Positions 1-10,695 of a stretch of DNA of 64,000 bases are shown here, in pieces. The number at the start of each line of letters is the position of its first letter. Position 1 is the first letter of the stretch. The position numbers and the translations under genes were made by a program. The DNA lies in contig OX419761.1 in assembly GCA_948567375.1 (NCBI GenBank), forward strand, positions 15,378,501 to 15,442,500. The letters are read 5' to 3'. Under the pieces are notes generated by a model. That model made no database searches and had not been told where the DNA came from. It saw only the letters and a program-made list of their open reading frames with translations. This stretch comes from Lunularia cruciata (Eukaryota; Streptophyta; Marchantiopsida; Lunulariales; Lunulariaceae).

Positions 1-175
1 ATAAGGTTCATATTGGACTTCAATTTTAAGATGCATAGTCGACGTGATTAATCACCAATAACATCCAATCATAGTGGTTGTTTCCATGGTCTCTCATTGA
101 AGAGGCTGAGGATCAGAAAAATGAATGGAGTAGCTTCCACCACTATCATCTGCGTACAATCTCCAAGTGTCTCTA
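1..175. repeat. Rep-A fragment (head segment)
   Basis: This stretch aligns by eye with 21,170-21,350 and more loosely with 6,130-6,310 and 10,870-11,030. Shared landmarks are a tract on the pattern aaggttcatattggacttc and a later block around gaggatcag. It is the upstream part of a dispersed repeat called Rep-A here. No coding capacity is seen. The class of element is unknown. Confidence 0.6.
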
Positions 176-179
176 GTAC

Positions 180-312
180 CTAACCCTCGACTAACAAACA
201 TAGGAATATTTTCTCTCACTATTGATGTAGTGAAAATCTCCAAGGGGCTATAGCATCTAACACTCGACTAACAAACATAAGAGTGTCTCCTCTCACTATT
301 GTTATAACCATT
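180..312. repeat. Two-copy tandem repeat, period about 77 bp
   Basis: The motif ctcgactaacaaacata occurs at about 186 and again at about 263, with the surrounding sequence also duplicated. Copies are diverged. From here to 600 nothing else is recognisable. Confidence 0.55.
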
Positions 313-603
313 TGAAACAATTTGATAAAATCACTAAAAAAATTATATATCTGAAAATAATCTTTAAGGAACTCATAAACCATCTCTAATAAACCTTTAG
401 AAGAAAGGTAAATGGTAATGGACAATGCTTGTGCAAAAAGTAACTTATCAAGATATAAAGGTTTCTCAAGTTGATAGTCTAATACTTTTAGTGGTAGTCT
501 CTTGTTATAGACCGTAATGAACAAAGGGAAGAGATAGTCTCATCAGTAAGACTAGCCATAGACAAAGGGTGTAGTGTTCATGTTGCTCTACTCAACTTTC
601 CTG

Positions 604-771
604 CTTGATCCAATGGACTACACCATTGTAATCAAGTGTATTTGATGATATCTTGTGATGAAACCTGTTTTTTAAAACATGTAAACTCTCTCACTTGATC
701 TAATGTACTACACCATTGCAATAAGTGTATTTTATGATATCTTATGATGAAACCTGTTTTAAAACATGTAG
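604..771. repeat. Two-copy tandem repeat, period about 90 bp
   Basis: The unit starts at cttgatc (604 and 694) and runs through a landmark gatgaaacctgtttt followed by aaacatgta. The two copies differ by a few substitutions and short indels. Noncoding. Confidence 0.7.
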
Positions 772-1069
772 CCTATTAGACTCCAAAGAGCCACCCAATC
801 TCTGTTTGGAATCAATAATATCTAATCGTCATCTCTTTATATGCAATACGTCCTTCTCGGATTAAAAAATAAATTAAAAACCATATTAACTCATCCAAGA
901 AATGATCAAGTGGTATCTAAAAAATTGATCTAGTCTCATCATAGAATGTGCAAGGTATTTTATTAATAGACTTGAATATAGAAAATTAATTTGAAATAAT
1001 TCCAATATAAACCATATAAAACATTGACAATATTTATTTGATTATTATGGTTAAAATTTCTAAGTTCCA
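772..1069. other. Gene-free stretch
   Basis: No gene is seen. A short block around 930-1,000 (ctagtctcatcat) resembles 24,035-24,110, so both may be remnants of the same old repeat. The ORFs on the minus strand here show no domain and are taken as chance. Confidence 0.4.
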
Positions 1070-1760
1070 TTCCTTTCGGATTATGGTATTTTAATACGTT
1101 AACCAGGAAGAAAATACAAAAATTGCCAAACGATGATATCTCCAAGTATCGCATGTCTTTTTCTTTTACGGAAAGAAGACGTCTGTCAGAGAAATCGAGT
1201 TTGAAATTACCTTGGTTACGTCCGTGGACCAATTGCAGAAGATGCTTTGATCAGAGGATGGCAACGAGTAACTTCCCGAGTTCCATAATGAACGTCCCAG
1301 TACAACTTGTAAGTAGCTTTTGTGATTTTTCTTTCGTGATGGCTACTGCGCGGATAACATGCACACAAGTGCTGGAAACGCAACACCCTCAACTCCCCGG
1401 AACAAGAGCGAACCAGGTGCTAAGCACCAACATAGCCTGCCGAGGAGAATAGTACTATTCCGCAGGTGCGCTATCTTGGTCATAAAAGTCTTCAAAGACT
1501 GAGCGAAAGCACCAAATTCAGCATAGACGGGTGCAAAAGTCTTCGGAATTTGTTGGGCAGACTCCGTCTTTAGCCCCCGAATGACACAACTGTAGCTTTA
1601 GCTTTGTCTATCGTCACGTTTGCGTCTCCTTGCATACTGTAATATTAAGTACCCAGGCTCTATCACTTCTTTGAGAAAAGGATGAGCTACATCTATGTTC
1701 ATGACCCATAAATAAATGCACAAAAATAGATGGAGAGATGGTCTATCTCCACGAGCATAT
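1070..1760. repeat. Rep-C head plus diverged Rep-A copy
   Basis: Bases 1,073-1,170 match 27,165-27,260 and 63,490-63,590 (landmark ctccaagtatcgcat). Bases 1,190-1,740 match the Rep-A copy at 41,770-42,250 (landmark ttacgtccgtg) and then the Rep-A core with the block around cttcggaatttgttgggcag. A 109-codon open frame on the plus strand at 1,123-1,452 lies wholly in this repeat and is not considered a gene. Confidence 0.65.
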
Positions 1761-1777
1761 GAGAGGATTTTCCACCT

Positions 1778-2637
1778 TTGGCTTCGCTATCATTAGATTG
1801 GACTAGAGGTTTACCGTCTTCCTTGATAGAGCGACAATGTGAACATACCTTACACTCTCTCTTAATTGACTCGTCTATTCCTCAGGTTACTAGAGCACGT
1901 CTTCGCTCTTGCTCCGGCAAGGGTGCCGGCTCTTGGATCCTAGCTCGACCATGCATTAGGGCATTCCAATTCACATCAACTACTTTCTCTACAACAATGA
2001 GGTTTCACCTAGGTTTGGTCCACACATCTGCATCTTCATTACTCACTTGTAAGTGTGGTTCTACACTAGATGCAGCATCGGTCCACATGAAACAATGTCC
2101 TTTTGGAGGACAGAGGATAGCTACCCATGATGCTATTAGGGACATAGTGTTTGCTATGGCACGACAGAGTGGATACTTGGCTTGGAGGGAGTGTTCATAT
2201 GCTTTGCAGACTACACATGTCAGGGTAGACTTATACTTGGTCCGAGATGATCAAGTGATAGTAGCAGATGTCATGGTTACGGACTCTACGCGGGATACAA
2301 TTTTGGAGGGAGTGATAACCCATCCCTTGGATGGGCGGCGAGTGCAACAGCAGGTCGTAAGGTCTCCAAGTATAGGGGCATGCAGCGGGGTCACCTCTTT
2401 GCTCCTCTAGCCTTGGAGTTACATGGAGCAATGGACACGGCATTTGACATATTTGTCACGGAGTGCACAAGAGCTTATCATGTTAGGCGTCAAGGGGTAC
2501 CACTCTCACTCTCATACTTTGTATCATATTTTAGACAGCGTGTGTCCATTGCTCTACAAAGGGCACTGGCTGGTGCAATCCATAGGAGAGCAATCAGATT
2601 AGGTGATGTTTCTTTGGATGCTCTATTTGTGTGTTGA
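1778..2637 (+). pseudogene. LINE C-terminal zinc finger and restriction-endonuclease-like domain, frameshifted
   Basis: The first frame (1,778-2,410) shows a C-x-C-x9-H-x3-C finger at about residues 91-107. After it come the conserved THDAIRD segment and a PD-(D/E)xK-like core: RVDL (Asp about 151) then VADV (Asp about 164). This order matches the C-terminal region of non-LTR elements that carry a restriction-endonuclease-like nuclease. The homology continues in another frame at 2,380-2,637 (FAPLALEL, then FRQRVSIALQRA), so there is one frameshift near 2,360. The second copy at 3,300 carries the same shift. The start codon at 1,778 has no meaning because the element is 5'-truncated. It is inactive as it stands. 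Confidence 0.75.
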
Positions 2638-2790
2638 TTGTATGACTTGCATAGCTCGGATATCTTAGGTGCGGTAGGGTATAGACTTTGTTGGGGCTTA
2701 GCCCCATGTTACCTTTTTTGTCTCTCCCTTGTACGGCTTGATGGGGTCTTCCTATCCTTCATTTTTCTTACCTGGTCGCCTTTTATAAAT
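1778..2790 (+). mobile_element. 5'-truncated LINE-like (non-LTR) retroelement with 3' UTR
   Basis: This is the C-terminal part of a non-LTR retrotransposon polyprotein (1,778-2,637) followed by a 3' untranslated region of about 150 bases. The 3' region holds the landmarks gggcttagcccc, cttgatggggtcttcc and a final pyrimidine-rich end near 2,785. The same 3' end recurs at about 4,000, 7,260, 8,450, 10,600, 11,815, 18,830, 19,275, 24,890, 27,380 and 63,715, which marks it as a family signature. Reverse transcriptase and the 5' half are missing, as expected for a 5'-truncated insertion. Confidence 0.75.
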
Positions 2791-2814
2791 AGATGCACCA
2801 GTTACTCCGGTTTA

Positions 2815-3384
2815 TTTTCTGCAGCAATGAGATTTCACCTAGGTTTGGTCCACCCATACGCATTTTCATTACTCACGTGAGTTTGGTTTTACACTAGCTG
2901 CAACAATGGTCCATATGACACGATATCCTTATGGAAGAAAGAGGATAGCTACCCATGATGCCATTAGGGACATAGTGTTTTCACATGCAAATTTGGTTTT
3001 ACACTAGATGCAATAGCGGGTCCATATGACACGAGGTCCTTTTACAGGACCAAGGATAGCTACTCATGATGTCATTAGTGACATAATGTTTGCTATGGCA
3101 TGAAAAAGTGTATACTTGGCACAGAGGGAGCATTCGTATGCTTTGCAGATGACGAGTGGCAAGGCAGACTTATACTTGGTCCGAGATGATCAAGTGACAG
3201 TAGCGGATGTCATGGTTATGGATCCTATACCAGATTCAGTGTCGAAGGGAGTGATTACCTATCCCTTGGATGGGTGGCAAGTGCAACAACAGGTCACAAG
3301 GTCTCCAAGAATAGGGGCATGCAGCAAGGTGAACTCTTTGTTCCTCTAGCCTTGGAGTTGTATGGAGGATAGACACGGCGTTTG
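2815..3384 (+). mobile_element. Second decayed LINE copy, left part
   Basis: From 2,818 the sequence restarts at the same coding point as 1,995 (atgagatttcacctaggttt versus atgaggtttcacctaggttt). It repeats the zinc-finger and nuclease region with stops and a partial internal re-duplication near 2,880-3,000. The frame at 3,116-3,349 keeps KADLYLVRDD and VADVMV of the nuclease core. The copy breaks off near 3,384, just after the block matching 2,450, and resumes at about 3,736. Confidence 0.7.
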
Positions 3385-3735
3385 AATGTGTCAAACGCTG
3401 TGTAATGTCAATTAACCGTGTCAATTAACCGGAGTTAAAAGCCGTATGTAGGCGTGTACTTTTGTACTGTAACATGCAATGAGATGTAATCTCAATCCGT
3501 AGTGTAGAAGCATGTGGTCCTTCATCCAAACGAAGCGCGTGAGCAGATTGATTTCTTGAGGTTTCATGACTACATAAGCAGCAATTAGTGTCGATCATCA
3601 AATTGTTTACGGTTCATCATTGAACTATAGGTGGGAAGTGGCAAAGAAGATATTGTACGAAATACGGCCATCAACATTGAACGGGAAGCTTGAATCTTGA
3701 TGGCTTTGTGCTAGAGGGGATTACGCCGTGTTGCG
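3385..3735. mobile_element. About 350-bp insertion inside the LINE copy, possible solo LTR
   Basis: The flanking LINE sequence is contiguous across this segment when compared with 2,440-2,470, so the segment is an insertion. It is noncoding and starts near atgtgtcaaacg. It has no match elsewhere in the window. Length and lack of coding capacity would suit a solo LTR, but no clean TG...CA ends or target duplication can be assigned by eye. Confidence 0.4.
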
Positions 3736-4072
3736 AGGGAGTGCGTGAGAGCTTATCATGTTAGGCACCATGGGGTATGACTTTCACTCTCATACTTTGT
3801 AGGTTATTTTAGACAATGTGTGTCCATTACTCTACATAGGGCAATGACCGGGGCAATCCACAGGAGATCAATCACACTAGATGAAGTTTCTTTGGATGCT
3901 CTAGTTGTTTGTAGATTGTACTATTTGCATAGCTCGGATAACTTAGGTGCGATAAAGCAGATTTCTCATGTAGATTCTACTGGGGTTTAGCACCATTTCA
4001 CCTTTTCTGTGTCTCCCTTGTACGGCTTGATGGGTTTTCACATCCTTTGTGGTTTTCTACGTGGTTGCCCTC
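3736..4072 (+). mobile_element. Second decayed LINE copy, right part with 3' end
   Basis: This continues the copy interrupted at 3,384: remnants of the terminal coding segment (actttcactctcatactttg and gtccattactctacat), then the family 3' UTR (ggggtttagcacc, gtacggcttgatggg) ending in a T-rich tract at about 4,072. Stops prevent translation. Confidence 0.7.
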
Positions 4073-4169
4073 ATTTTTTTTAAAGTAGATGCTGAAACTG
4101 AGGAACGAGAGGAAGAAATGGGACGCATAAGAAGGACGGGGTGCAATACAAGAAACTACCGGTAGAGCA

Positions 4170-4410
4170 AGTTGAACTCGTAAATCAAAACAGCACAAAA
4201 CAAGACGAAATACAGTAGACTTTAACATAACATACCACTGTAGATGCATGTAGTGAGCACTTTTTGAGAAAAGACCGGATGAGCTGGAAGTCTGATAAGG
4301 GCTTTTATATTCCGATTGTGGGAAGAAAACGGAGGTGACAAAGGAGGTAGATTTAGGCATGTAAGTTCAGGAAGGGAAGCCCAGCATAATATCGTTTTGA
4401 CTGCCTATGC
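4170..4410. repeat. Rep-D copy
   Basis: This matches 31,885-32,130 (landmarks ttttgagaaaagac, tttaggcatgtaagt and caggaagggaagc) and more weakly 50,790-50,945. In the other two places Rep-D lies upstream of an ABCB-transporter pseudogene. Here no transporter fragment follows. Function unknown. Confidence 0.55.
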
Positions 4411-5133
4411 GTTTATTAGATTAAAATTCGTTCATGAAAAAGCTTGACATAATCCAAGTGGGAGAATCCAACCACACAGTTGTGAAAAATTTATATACGT
4501 TATGAATTCAGGTTTATATTTCCGGCGCTTATGCAACTTGAAGAAGGAACGAGTTATTAAGTGTAAATCGAATTTTCTACACAACTTTGATTTGAGACTT
4601 AACTTGTTTAAATCTATTACGTTTTCTCTTTTAATAAATATCATAACATATGGATCTGAAAACGCCATTAGTCCAACATGGGATTCTAGCATAATATAAT
4701 TATCTATCAAAGAAAATGTAGCTAAGTTTATTATAAACACGCGGAAATGGATTGATTTGCGAACGAAGCCAGGCTGATGTAGTGCGCAATGTAGTCAGGG
4801 TCAAGTAATTGGCTTTTTGGGCACCAGGACAAAGGGTGAGGAAGGGGACGATAAGAGGATCTTTTTACCATGTGCATCATGCATGGGGTTAATACTAGTG
4901 GGCTTTTATGGGATGATGTAAACGTGCAAAGTAGATGAAAAGCTAGTGATGTTTTCAGTTGATTAGTGGATGACATTCCCATGATATAACAGGTCCTAAA
5001 ATTACTGTCCATACGAGCGTGGGAGAAATCCTTTTAAAGTCCATCTTTAAGGATGCGAAGAAATTGCAAAGTTTTCCATCCGTAGAGTAAAGGCCCCAGC
5101 AAAGGCTCAATAAAATCCCCCATCGAAAATAAA
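4411..5133. other. Gene-free stretch
   Basis: Open frames of 85-102 codons occur on the minus strand, but none has a recognisable domain, a supporting paralogue or splice context. Nothing else is seen. Confidence 0.35.
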
Positions 5134-5232
5134 ACATGGAATATATAAGCGCACAAAAAAGCACAAATATAAAAGAAAAGTAAACATGGAATACAAGTGC
5201 ACAAAGAAGCACAAATATAAAAGAAGAGGTGA
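5134..5232. repeat. Two-copy tandem repeat, period about 50 bp
   Basis: The block acatggaat...gcacaaatataaaagaa is present twice, starting at about 5,134 and 5,184. It is noncoding and purine-rich. Confidence 0.65.
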
Positions 5233-5430
5233 AGACTCTGCAAAATAGGGCACATAGACATTGAGAACAAGACGCTACGTAGAGTAATCAACTCTAAAAG
5301 TATATAAAATGAAAAAATATATGAACATATGACTGCGGTGTGATAAAAATTCTCCAAGTGTATGTGTGGCAAATGCAAGGTGAATGTTGTGGATGAAACA
5401 AGGACCACCCACTATTGATGCCAGTATACG

Positions 5431-5518
5431 AAGACTCATAGCCTTTGATTTTTGTAGGGTGACGAAGAAACCTCAACACTCGTAGCCTTTGATTTTTGTA
5501 GGGTGACTAAGAAACCTC
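5431..5518. repeat. Two-copy tandem repeat, period 44 bp
   Basis: The block tagcctttgatttttgtagg, followed by gtgac, aagaaacctc, is present at 5,439 and 5,483 with very few differences, so this is a young duplication. Confidence 0.75.
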
Positions 5519-5699
5519 GGCCCAAAGTAAGAAACAAACATAGCAGGTGAAAAAGCCAAGGTGCACAGAATCTTTTGTGGCTTCGAATTACAAGAGAGAA
5601 TAACGAACCCATTCCACCTTTTCTGCTCATGGACCTGTCAGCATCTGGAAATGTTAGAATAGGAATGAGCTGGATGAGCAAAAAAGGTGAGGTGGGTTT

Positions 5700-6060
5700 A
5701 CAGTTTCCCATTACAAAACGGTAGCTTTGTCACCGAATCTTTTGTGAGTTTGAATTACAAGAGATTGTAGTAAACCCACTCCAGTTCTTAGGAAACGTAG
5801 GAAACGTAGACATCGGTTCATTCCCATGGGGCGAGTTCTCCTCTTGACTGTTGTCGTATTGTGAATACTGTGAACGAAATACTTGGGTAGAATTTGGGCG
5901 TGTTAGTGGAGACATGATTGAAGATAAAAATATTTATATGACGATGAGATTTGATAGAGATGAATGTTAACTTGTCGTAGTAAGTCATGAGGACAGCCAT
6001 TTCATCTTATGAATATAGATGTCGCATTTAACAAACACTCAAACTACTGTACTGGACTTT
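5700..6060. repeat. Segment shared with 10,080-10,800
   Basis: Landmarks cgagttctcctcttgact, gacgatgagatttgatag and tcatgaggac recur near 10,130, 10,720 and 10,760. In the 10-kb copy this segment is split by a LINE fragment (10,220-10,695). This uninterrupted copy therefore serves as the empty site for that insertion. Confidence 0.65.
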
Positions 6061-6064
6061 TGTT

Positions 6065-7480
6065 ATTGTCTTCATTGTTGAACTGAGAACCATGGGAGCA
6101 TTGCGGATGTACTCATTTGGATTTTCCTGTATCAAATAACAATGCAGAAGATTTGGACTTTGATTCTGAGATGCATATTCCCATGTAATTAAGCAAACAA
6201 TAGCATCCGAATCATAGTTAAAGTTATGTCCGCGGACCACTCGCAGAAGAAGATTTCGATCAGCGCAACGCCTGGAGTACCTTCCATCAATCATAGTCCA
6301 TATACAACCTGTTAGACTGGGGTATAATAAGAAGGGTCAGAACACCACATCAACCCAAACAAGAATAAAACTTCAGAGGGGAGTTAAGCCCCAACAGTAA
6401 ATAACTTTGCAAGTTCTTTCCATGTTCACACCACGAAATTTGCTATTGCGCGGAGGCATTGCCGGCTGAGGAGAAGAGCACTGCCTCGCCAGTGCGCTCT
6501 CCTGCATAAAAAGTCTTCAAAGAGCAAGTGGCACCACTAGTCTTCGGAGGTTGTTGGGCAGACTCTGTCTGTAGCCCGGAGCTACAAAACTGTGACATTG
6601 TCTGTGATTACGTTTGCTTCTCTTTTCCGTGTGTCTGTTCATCGAAATTAGAACGGTAGGTAGCCCCACTGGACATAGGCTTTTATCACTTCTTAGGAGA
6701 AAACCTATCTATAAAGCTGGTTGGGGAATCATTATTATTTTAAATTTACATATCAATTACTTTTCAAGTGTCAACTTGTCTATTCATTTGAACTAATTCT
6801 GCTTTTTTAAGTTAGTACAAGTTATGGATTCAAAGAGTCTTATCCTTGTACTCGGTTGATCTTTAAATTGTCACCTTAAATAAGCATGTAAAAGCCTCTA
6901 AGGTTGATATATTTTCAACCGCTGCTATATGCGAAGGACACATACACACCGAATTCAATGAGAACGTTTTGGACAGCAGTTCGGTGGCGGCTTTAAATTT
7001 CACGATGTTGTGTTCTTGTGATGAAAAGGGAGAGGAAAAAGGGGCAAAACTGTGCACGGACCCACTCACTTCTCGCAACATGAATATGGTGGTGCTTTCT
7101 ATTTGTGTAGATGTTATATATTTGTAGATTTCCAAGGATTCATGATTCAATAGTTAAGGTTTATCTGCTTGTTTCGCAATTCGTTTTAACAACTTTGTTA
7201 TCGCAAGAGAGAAATACTCTCTCAATTAATATCAAGAAATGTCTCATATCGATACTATTGGGGCCTAGCCCCATTCTACCTCTTTTGTCTCTCCTTTGTT
7301 CAGCTCGATGGGGTCTTCCCATCCTTCATGTGGGCGCCTTTTTCTTTCTATTAAAAATGAAGAACTTTATAAACAGAATCTGGTAGCGAGGAGCCTCGGC
7401 GGGATTGCTTGATATCATGTGTAGTTTAGCCTATTTTTCAGATGCATGATGTCTTGCGACTATTTTTAAGATGCATGAAT
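6065..7480. repeat. Rep-A, long copy
   Basis: This is the most complete Rep-A unit. It opens with tcttcattgttgaactgag and runs through a core with ggaggttgttgggcag. A strongly conserved block gagaaaacctatctataaag lies near 6,700, and the tail has caacatgaatatggtggtg near 7,078 and tttataaacagaatctggta near 7,370. Similar units occur near 10,800, 18,500, 21,060, 25,250, 30,894 and 41,755. No long reading frame is conserved between copies. The TATAAAG block is the best-preserved part and could be a promoter box. Whether Rep-A is a transposon or a duplicated regulatory region is open. Confidence 0.65.
7255..7345 (+). mobile_element. LINE 3'-end fragment
   Basis: Only the family 3' UTR is present: ggggcctagcccc, then gatggggtcttcccatcctt and a T-rich end. 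It lies inside the Rep-A tail and is absent from the corresponding place in the other Rep-A copies, so it is a separate, extremely truncated insertion. Confidence 0.7.
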
Positions 7481-7765
7481 AAACGTGTGAGTCCGAAGAG
7501 AAAGAAAGAAGAAGAAATTAGTAGACAAATTTGTCATATGGTTCATATCACTACGTCGAATAAGAGAATTGAACGAAGGAATTAGATAAGGAAATAGAAG
7601 GACCAGAGGATACACAATCATATTGGCCTTAGGTTCTTTTTTATTTCTTTGGTAGTGTTCTTTCATCCCCTGCTCCAGGGTTCATTCCACAAACAGAGGC
7701 ATCAGTCCATGAACGAAGAGCAGATAATGAACAGTTTCATCTTTCAAAATGCTAGATGCGAATAA
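7465..7765. repeat. Segment shared with 12,160-12,440 and 19,620-19,880
   Basis: Shared landmarks are catatggttcatat, gaattgaacgaaggaattag, acacaatcatattggcct and cagataatgaacagtttcat. It extends the Rep-A unit to its right. ORFs of 66-110 codons on the minus strand in the three copies are not conserved in frame. Confidence 0.6.
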
Positions 7766-7997
7766 CCTTTTTACTTGTGGGTAGTATAAGCTGATTGGTA
7801 CAAATGGCACATTAATAGCTCCGGAAATTAAAATTTGAGCTCAAGAATAATAACGTATATGAACATTTATTTTACTTATCTGTTGGTTTTGAAAATTTTC
7901 ATATATATATGAAAATAGAATGAATGTATTTTTCCGGAATACGAGATACACCAACAGACACTTACATGTTCATGTTCATCTCAGTTGCAGTACTTAC

Positions 7998-8147
7998 TCG
8001 TTCATGGCCATAAGACTTGCAGAAAATGCAATATCTCCAGCTTCTCTCATTTGGTAGAACCAGAAGTTATACAACACCATACCGAAATGGCGATCAGTTT
8101 TCCTTCGATACCCTGCCGGTGTACTTTCTTGGTCAAAAAAGTCATCG
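7998..8147 (-). pseudogene. Exon-like conserved segment, unknown protein (copy 1)
   Basis: On the minus strand an open frame reads DDFFDQESTPAGY, then KTDRHFG, YNFWFYQMREAG and SASLMAM. It stops right after a splice-donor-like GTAAGTA. The copy at 62,885-63,033 encodes nearly the same peptide with the same donor position, and most differences are conservative. That pattern suggests the last part of an exon of a once-functional gene. I do not recognise the family. No neighbouring exons can be seen, so both copies are probably gene fragments carried by duplication. Confidence 0.4.
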
Positions 8148-8439
8148 CAGAGTCGGTGAAAGCGTGTACAGTATGGAAATGAGTGCAGAAGTCTTCGGGA
8201 GAAGGTCTTTCTGTAGCACAATTTCTTACCATTTTCCGTGTGAAATCGCACTAAATTCCTTTTGACAGAGCAGTACAATTAGACATACTCTTTTATATTA
8301 AATGTCCACACAATACCTTACATACGTATGTGGCGAGAATTCAGTTACGGTGTGGTGGTTCTCAATAGAAGTTCTTAAATGTGGATAAACGTGTTGGTGA
8401 TATGAATATTGGGGTTTTTTACCTATTTTTGCCTATTTT

Positions 8440-8535
8440 ATTCAACCCTATTTTATCTATTTTGTCTAACCCTTGTACGGGCTGGATGGAGTCTTCCCAT
8501 CCTTCGAGTTTTCTACGCGGTCGCCCTCTCGCAAA
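8440..8535 (+). mobile_element. LINE 3'-end fragment
   Basis: The family 3' UTR alone: ttgtacgggctggatggagt, cttcccatccttcga and ctacgcggtcgccct. No coding part is attached. Confidence 0.7.
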
Positions 8536-8539
8536 ATAT

Positions 8540-9744
8540 GAATCAACTTTTCATTGAATTGATATAATTGATTATTTATTGTATCTGCGTATGTATCAAT
8601 TAGAAGGTATTTGAACACCCTTGTGTAATGTGAGAGATGTGTCGGAGCTCTAGATCTCTTTGTGATTGCTCTTCAATTACCAAAGACATTAACGAGTATG
8701 TTGTGTTTAAAGACCAGTTTCTAGACTTAAAGACGAACACTATATCAACGACTTTTTGTGTCCAGGAGACCATTGCTTTCCATCTCAACTCACCTTCATG
8801 CAGAGAATTTGAATATACTGAATGAATACCTATATAAACTGGACTGGGCTATCATGATGGAGGTTGTGTGATCTCATACGCAAATATAGAGATGTAATTG
8901 TTAATAGGTGTAAGTACCACAGGCTTTCTGCAATATGGCGATGCTTACAATTACAATTACAATGACGGTATACAAACATCATATAGCGGATGAATATCGG
9001 ATCTGCATTACAAAGTTGAAATTTTTGGAATAAGAAATAAAATTTATAAGACATGCCCACATTACTTCAGAGTATGTATGAAAATATACGTCACCTCTGA
9101 GATATGTGTGAACAAGATTATCAACGTTGCTTTAACTAATTTTGAGCTAATATCATCACAGCTTGATATGATAAAGAGATAATGTTACCTACTTTTATGA
9201 AAGTTTAAGAATTGGATCATCATTCCGTTTATATAAAGGACAGTTATAGAATGCTTCAAAATTTATATACAAGTCGCTACTTAAAGGCTAGAGATTGAGC
9301 TAAAAAGCAAAGAATGAAAATAGTTCCGTGGAGGTAGGCGTCCTAGCTCGGTTCCACGTCAATTAAACTGAACTTTTCCAAATCCATATGTTATAAAACA
9401 CATATGATCTATGAAAACACAGCACCAATCTTATATAAGAATAAGTATAAAAAGCAAAAGCGACATATTATGAGTATCTCTCTTTCAAATTTGGAACGGT
9501 GCCATCAAACACCTTGAACCAGGTCACAAGAAGAACTAAAAATGTTCAAATACGTTGTTTAGAAAAGTAATAACATATAACAACTTTTTAAAAATTGGAA
9601 TACTCAATTCAATCTTCAAGGAGGCGAAATGGAGCCGCCCTTGAAATTGTAATTCCAATTCCGACGAGAATGCCCAGAGCTAAAATATACAATTTTACAT
9701 GGTACTTCTGAAGAGTTGGAGCAATTGGATGTCAATACGGATTG
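8540..9744. other. Gene-free stretch
   Basis: No gene or repeat is recognised. The sequence is moderately AT-rich. Short open frames on both strands carry no known motif. Confidence 0.35.
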
Positions 9745-10219
9745 TCGTGTCTACCTTTTTACGAAAGTTTATTACTGTCTAGTTTCCCCAGGATTTCGTA
9801 TCAGCAGTCATATCTTCTCCACCTTCTCAAGATTGCCCGCCTTCAGTTCTCTAAGCATGGTGTTCAGTGACGAGGTTTCCCACTCTTCACTGTACTTTTG
9901 CAGTATATTGTAATGTTTTAAAGAACCCTTCGTGGGTCACTTTGTTCAACGTAACGTGACCTCTCAATCTCAAGGTCGGAATTTCAGCGATTAACTCGAG
10001 GGATGTCTTACCAATCTATGCTATGCGGTTCTTCGAATTACATTGGATATAACAAATCAATGGGTAGTCACCATAAAACCTACACGTGGGAACCTTAGGA
10101 ACGTAGACGTCGGTATTCCGGTGGGGAGAGTTCTCCTCTTGACTCTTGTCTTATTGTGAACACGGTGACCGAAATACTTGACTAGAACTTGGATCTGTTA
10201 GTAGAGACATAATTAAATA

Positions 10220-10695
10220 TAAATTAAATAATATAAAAGTTAGCAAGGTCTCCAGGTATAAAGGTACACAGTGAGATCATCTCTTTGTTTCTCTAATCTT
10301 GGAGATATATGGAACTATGGACACGACATTCTATTTATTATTATGAGAAGGTGTGAAACTTATCATGTTAGATGCTATAGAGTATAATTTTCATTTTCAT
10401 ATCTTGCAATATATTTTAGATAATGTGTATCTATTGTTCTACAAAAGATAATCGCTGGGTAATCAATAAGAGAACAATCACATTAGGTTATGTTTTTTCG
10501 ATACTCTAGTTGTTTGTAAACCGCATGCATGGGATAGCCCACATGTCTTAGGTGTGGCAAGGCGGATTTCTCGTATCAAGTCTTGTATAGACTCTATTGG
10601 GGTTTAGTCTCATTTTCCTTTTTCGTCTCTCCTTTGTATGGTTTGATGGGGTCTTCTCGTCCTTCTCGTTTTCTACACTATCACCCTTTTTCTTA
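10220..10695 (+). mobile_element. LINE fragment, heavily mutated
   Basis: The 3' terminal coding segment and 3' UTR of the family are recognisable (cttatcatgttagatgc, then tattggggtttagtctc and gtttgatggggtcttctcg). Many C-to-T changes suggest old, methylated DNA. The ends are flanked by near-identical attaaatataaa and attgaatataaa, a likely target-site duplication of about 12 bp. The related segment at 5,910-5,940 shows the empty site. Confidence 0.65.

Noticed and set aside
4998-5711. Minus-strand frames rich in hydrophobic residues, possible small membrane proteins
   Set aside because: Low-complexity sequence overlapping tandem repeats, three overlapping frames of similar kind, and no paralogue.
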